Source: CAZBJJ01 sp964492245 (GTDB lineage: Bacteria; Spirochaetota; Spirochaetia; Treponematales; Breznakiellaceae). Taken from it: DNA of 62,427 nt. The DNA is taken from assembly GCA_964492245.1 (NCBI GenBank), contig CAZBJJ010000008.1:1-62427 (forward strand). The letters run 5' to 3'. The translations under genes and the position numbers were made by a program. Shown piece by piece: positions 60,222 to 62,427 of the stretch (its first letter is position 1; every line of letters starts with the position of its first letter). The notes below the pieces were generated by a model that saw only the letters and a list, made by a program, of their open reading frames with translations, was not told where the DNA came from and did not search any database.

Positions 60222-60869
60222 TTGACATACACCGACGAAGATTTACTAATGATTTCTTCTTTACAGCATTATGTCTTTTGCCAAAGACAATGTGCATTGA
60301 TACATTTAGAAAATCTTTGGGCCGATAACGTCTTTACTATTCAGGGTGAGCTTTTACATAACAGAGCTCACTCTGAAACATTTGAAAACAGGCCTTTAAA
60401 AACAACAGAATTTGGCATACCAATTAGATCCTTAAAATATGGCATTACTGGAAAATCCGATGCAATCGAATTTCATAGTGATGGAAAAATATTATTAGTA
60501 GAATATAAAAGAGGAAGGCCAAAAGTGGGAAAAGAAGACGAGGTACAGTTGTGTGCCCAGGCTCTATGTCTCGAAGAAATGAGAAAGATAAAAATCGATT
60601 TTGGAACTATTTTTTATGGAAAAACGCGCAGACGTCATCAAGTTGAGTTTACAGAAGAGTTGAGAGATTTAACGATTGAAATAATTAATAAAACACGTTT
60701 GCTGTTGGAGTCTAAAGTAACGCCACTTCCCGAAAAAAAGAAAGCATGTAAGAGTTGTTCTTTACTAGAATATTGCCTTCCAGATAAATTGTCTAAAAAA
60801 AGATTAAATGTACAAAACTACATAAAAAAAATAATTTCAATGGAGGACCTTGATGAAACGGATGCTTAA
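60222..60869 (+). CDS. cas4: Cas4 RecB-like nuclease
   Basis: 215 residues. Nuclease core GKSDAIEF...KILLVEYKRGRPK and an iron-sulphur cluster set: one Cys near the start (YVFCQRQCALIH) and KKACKSCSLLEYC at the end. Cas4 trims new spacers and picks those with a correct PAM. Starts with TTG after AGAGGGG; an ATG 27 nt on would cut into the conserved start. Overlaps cas1 by 17 nt. Confidence 0.95.
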   Translation: MTYTDEDLLMISSLQHYVFCQRQCALIHLENLWADNVFTIQGELLHNRAHSETFENRPLKTTEFGIPIRSLKYGITGKSDAIEFHSDGKILLVEYKRGRPKVGKEDEVQLCAQALCLEEMRKIKIDFGTIFYGKTRRRHQVEFTEELRDLTIEIINKTRLLLESKVTPLPEKKKACKSCSLLEYCLPDKLSKKRLNVQNYIKKIISMEDLDETDA

Positions 60870-61884
60870 TACCCTTTATATTATGACTCAAGAGTCTTAT
60901 GTAAACCGAGAAGGGCAAGCTCTGGTTATTAGGGTAAATAAAGAAGATAAACTAAAGGTTCCAATTATTACGATTAGTGCCGTGGTCTGTTTCGGAAATG
61001 TCTTAGTTACACCAAAGGCATTGGAATTATGTACAGATAACGAAGTGACAATTACCTATCTTAGCTATTATGGCCGATTTATGGCTAGAATTCAGGGGCG
61101 AATTTCAGGCAATGTACTTTTACGCAAGGCCCAATATAAAATGTCGGATGACAAGCGTATTAGTTCCTGTATAGCGCGAAATATTGTTGCTGCCAAAATT
61201 AACAATTCCCGACGTGTATTAAGTCGTGCTATTCGAGATCATTCAGAAAAAATTGAAACCGATGCAATTCAAAAGACTGTTTCCTACTTTAAAAGAACTT
61301 CGGAATATATTTTAGAAGAAACAGATTTAGACAAAATTAGAGGAATTGAGGGGGATATTGCAAAGAAATATTTTTTCCATTTTAATGATTTGATTACTAA
61401 TCAAAAAGCAGATTTCTTTTTTAACGATCGAAATAGGCGACCTCCTAGAGATAGAATTAATGCACTTCTTTCTATGTCTTATACTCTTTTATACCATGAT
61501 GTTAGGTCAGCTTGTGAAATTGTTGGTTTAGATCCGGCTGTTGGTTTCTTACATCGCGATCGTCCTGGTCGTGGTGGTTTGGCTTTGGACATAATGGAAG
61601 AATTTAGAAGTTTTATTGCTGATCGTCTTGTTCTTAGTCTCGTTAATTTAAAACAAGTTTCTGGACCTCAATTTGTAACATCAGAATCTGGAGCTGTACT
61701 TATGAATGATGATGCTAGGAAAGTTTTGCTTGCTACGTATCAAAAAAGAAAGCAAGATTCTATTACTCATGGATTTTTGGAAGAGGAGATGCATTTAGGT
61801 TTAATTTTTCACGCTCAAACACTTTTGTTCGCCCGTTTTGTTAGGGGGGATTTAGAAGATTATCCTTCCTTTTTGTGGAGGTAG
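60853..61884 (+). CDS. cas1: Cas1 integrase
   Basis: 343 residues. Catalytic Glu in IRGIEGDIAKKYF, His in LHRDRPGRGGLALD and the following Asp complete the Cas1 metal site. Inserts new spacers at the leader end. GGAGG lies 6 nt before the ATG at 60853. Confidence 0.97.
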   Translation: MKRMLNTLYIMTQESYVNREGQALVIRVNKEDKLKVPIITISAVVCFGNVLVTPKALELCTDNEVTITYLSYYGRFMARIQGRISGNVLLRKAQYKMSDDKRISSCIARNIVAAKINNSRRVLSRAIRDHSEKIETDAIQKTVSYFKRTSEYILEETDLDKIRGIEGDIAKKYFFHFNDLITNQKADFFFNDRNRRPPRDRINALLSMSYTLLYHDVRSACEIVGLDPAVGFLHRDRPGRGGLALDIMEEFRSFIADRLVLSLVNLKQVSGPQFVTSESGAVLMNDDARKVLLATYQKRKQDSITHGFLEEEMHLGLIFHAQTLLFARFVRGDLEDYPSFLWR

Positions 61885-61889
61885 TGGAT

Positions 61890-62180
61890 ATGTTAATCTT
61901 AGTAAGTTATGATGTTGCTTCCGATAACAATGGGGCAAAACGCTTGCGCCACGTTGCCAAAACTTGTGAGAATTTTGGTCAGAGGGTGCAATATTCTGTT
62001 TTCGAATGCTTACTTGATCCAAAGCAATGGGTTGCTTTAAAGGCTCAGCTGGAAGGGATTATTAATAAGGAAACCGATAGTTTGCGCTATTATTATTTAG
62101 GCAAAAACTGGGAAAGAAAAATTGAACACGTTGGCGCAAAAAGGAGCATAAATTATGAAAAAGACGTTTTAATTCTATAG
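61890..62180 (+). CDS. cas2: Cas2
   Basis: 96 residues: MLILVSYDVASDNNGAKRL, QYSVFECLLDPKQW and RYYYLGKNWERKIEHVG. Structural partner of Cas1 in adaptation. GGAGG sits just before the cas1 stop, 8 nt from the ATG. Confidence 0.96.
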   Translation: MLILVSYDVASDNNGAKRLRHVAKTCENFGQRVQYSVFECLLDPKQWVALKAQLEGIINKETDSLRYYYLGKNWERKIEHVGAKRSINYEKDVLIL

Positions 62181-62328
62181 CGAACTGGTAGTTCACAAAA
62201 ACTGACGTATTATAAATTCATAATATAAAAGGAATTAATATTGCTAAATAAATATAACCACACTTATTTGATATGTTCGCAAAATACCACTTTAATTCCT
62301 TATCCAATAAATATATAATTAGTTAAGA
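62181..62328 (+). promoter_or_regulatory. CRISPR leader
   Basis: A strongly AT-rich stretch between cas2 and the first repeat. It begins with a hairpin (GAACT-ggt-AGTTC). AAGGAATTAA (62230-62239) and TTAATTCCTT (62292-62301) are perfect 10-bp inverted arms. TATAAT at 62314-62319 could start pre-crRNA transcription about 2-3 nt before the array. No gene is seen. Confidence 0.85.
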
Positions 62329-62427
62329 GTCGCGCCCCGCGTGGGCGCGTGGATTGAAACCGCGATTGCCTGCCGTCCGGTCTTTGCTCCGGCGGTCGCG
62401 CCCCGCGTGGGCGCGTGGATTGAAACT
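62329..62427 (+). CRISPR. CRISPR array, first two repeats (type I-C)
   Basis: Two identical 32-bp repeats at 62329-62360 and 62395-62426, starting GTCGCGCCCC and ending GTGGATTGAAAC, separated by a 34-bp spacer (62361-62394). The window ends one base into the second spacer. Inside each repeat CGCGCCC and GGGCGCG pair as a 7-bp hairpin with five-base loop, the fold cut by Cas5d; the 3' part TGGATTGAAAC would be the crRNA 5' handle. Repeat and spacer are GC-rich, unlike the leader. Confidence 0.97.

Noticed and set aside
1..62427. tRNA, rRNA or insertion-sequence genes
   Set aside because: No cloverleaf, rRNA core or transposase pattern was seen on either strand by eye.

Overview
The window looks like part of a draft spirochaete genome, most likely a Treponema-like member of the Spirochaetota. 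The clues are: the gene order rpsP, KH-domain gene, rimM, trmD, rplS, a FliK-like gene, a FlhB-like gene, HD-GYP gene and yraN, which I recall from treponemes (part of it also from Bacillus); an EF-G whose first motif reads HIDSGKTT, as in the spirochaete/planctomycete/mitochondrial EF-G subfamily; a recC-recB-recD operon; type III glutamine synthetase; and many c-di-GMP proteins. A run of 100 N at 6520-6619 is a scaffold gap. The genome is dense: genes commonly overlap by 4-50 nt, and several convergent pairs overlap at their 3' ends.

1-3958: the N-terminus of a PAS-domain protein, a DJ-1/PfpI protein, and a leftward group of PTS IIA-like gene, ackA and a PfkB sugar/nucleoside kinase. 4012-10145: a clear promoter drives rpsP-khpA-rimM-trmD-rplS, followed across the gap by FliK-like and FlhB-like proteins, HD-GYP, YraN and two small unknowns. 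10148-16746: GGDEF protein, AMP-forming acyl ligase, GSIII and a GAF-HD-GYP protein. 16749-19420: leftward infC-rpmI-rplT with two coiled-coil/Zap cell-division genes and a YaiI-family protein. 19491-23817: a membrane protein, a LacI regulator, a sugar ABC transporter remnant (one intact permease, one cut off at its EAA loop) and an RqcH/NFACT protein. 23876-25922: a Ras-like GTPase coupled to a membrane protein with a Roadblock-like cytoplasmic part and an OmpA-like tail. 25903-28635: unknown, HD-GYP and a dolichol-kinase-family membrane enzyme. 28809-37320: recC-recB-recD. 37433-41779: EF-G with a KaiC/DnaB-like ATPase, then a predicted outer-membrane barrel. 41966-44097: ilvE and a NodB-fold deacetylase. 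44058-50288: a TolC-MFP-RND efflux operon with a small PG0541-like gene, and yjbQ. 50474-54436: a 1320-residue secreted purple-acid-phosphatase-like protein with LysM repeats.

54683-62427: a complete type I-C CRISPR-Cas locus (cas3, cas5c, cas8c, cas7, cas4, cas1, cas2), an AT-rich leader and the first two repeats of the array. This block is visibly richer in A+T than the rest and begins just after a 36-bp perfect palindrome, so it looks acquired.

The most unusual items are the Ras-like GTPase/Roadblock-like/OmpA pair, a 19-bp motif repeated upstream of three neighbouring transcription units (49841-50420), 17-bp tandem palindromic units near gene ends, low-complexity in-frame insertions in recC, and signs of leaderless cas3 expression. 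All functional statements are from sequence reading alone; no database search was run.
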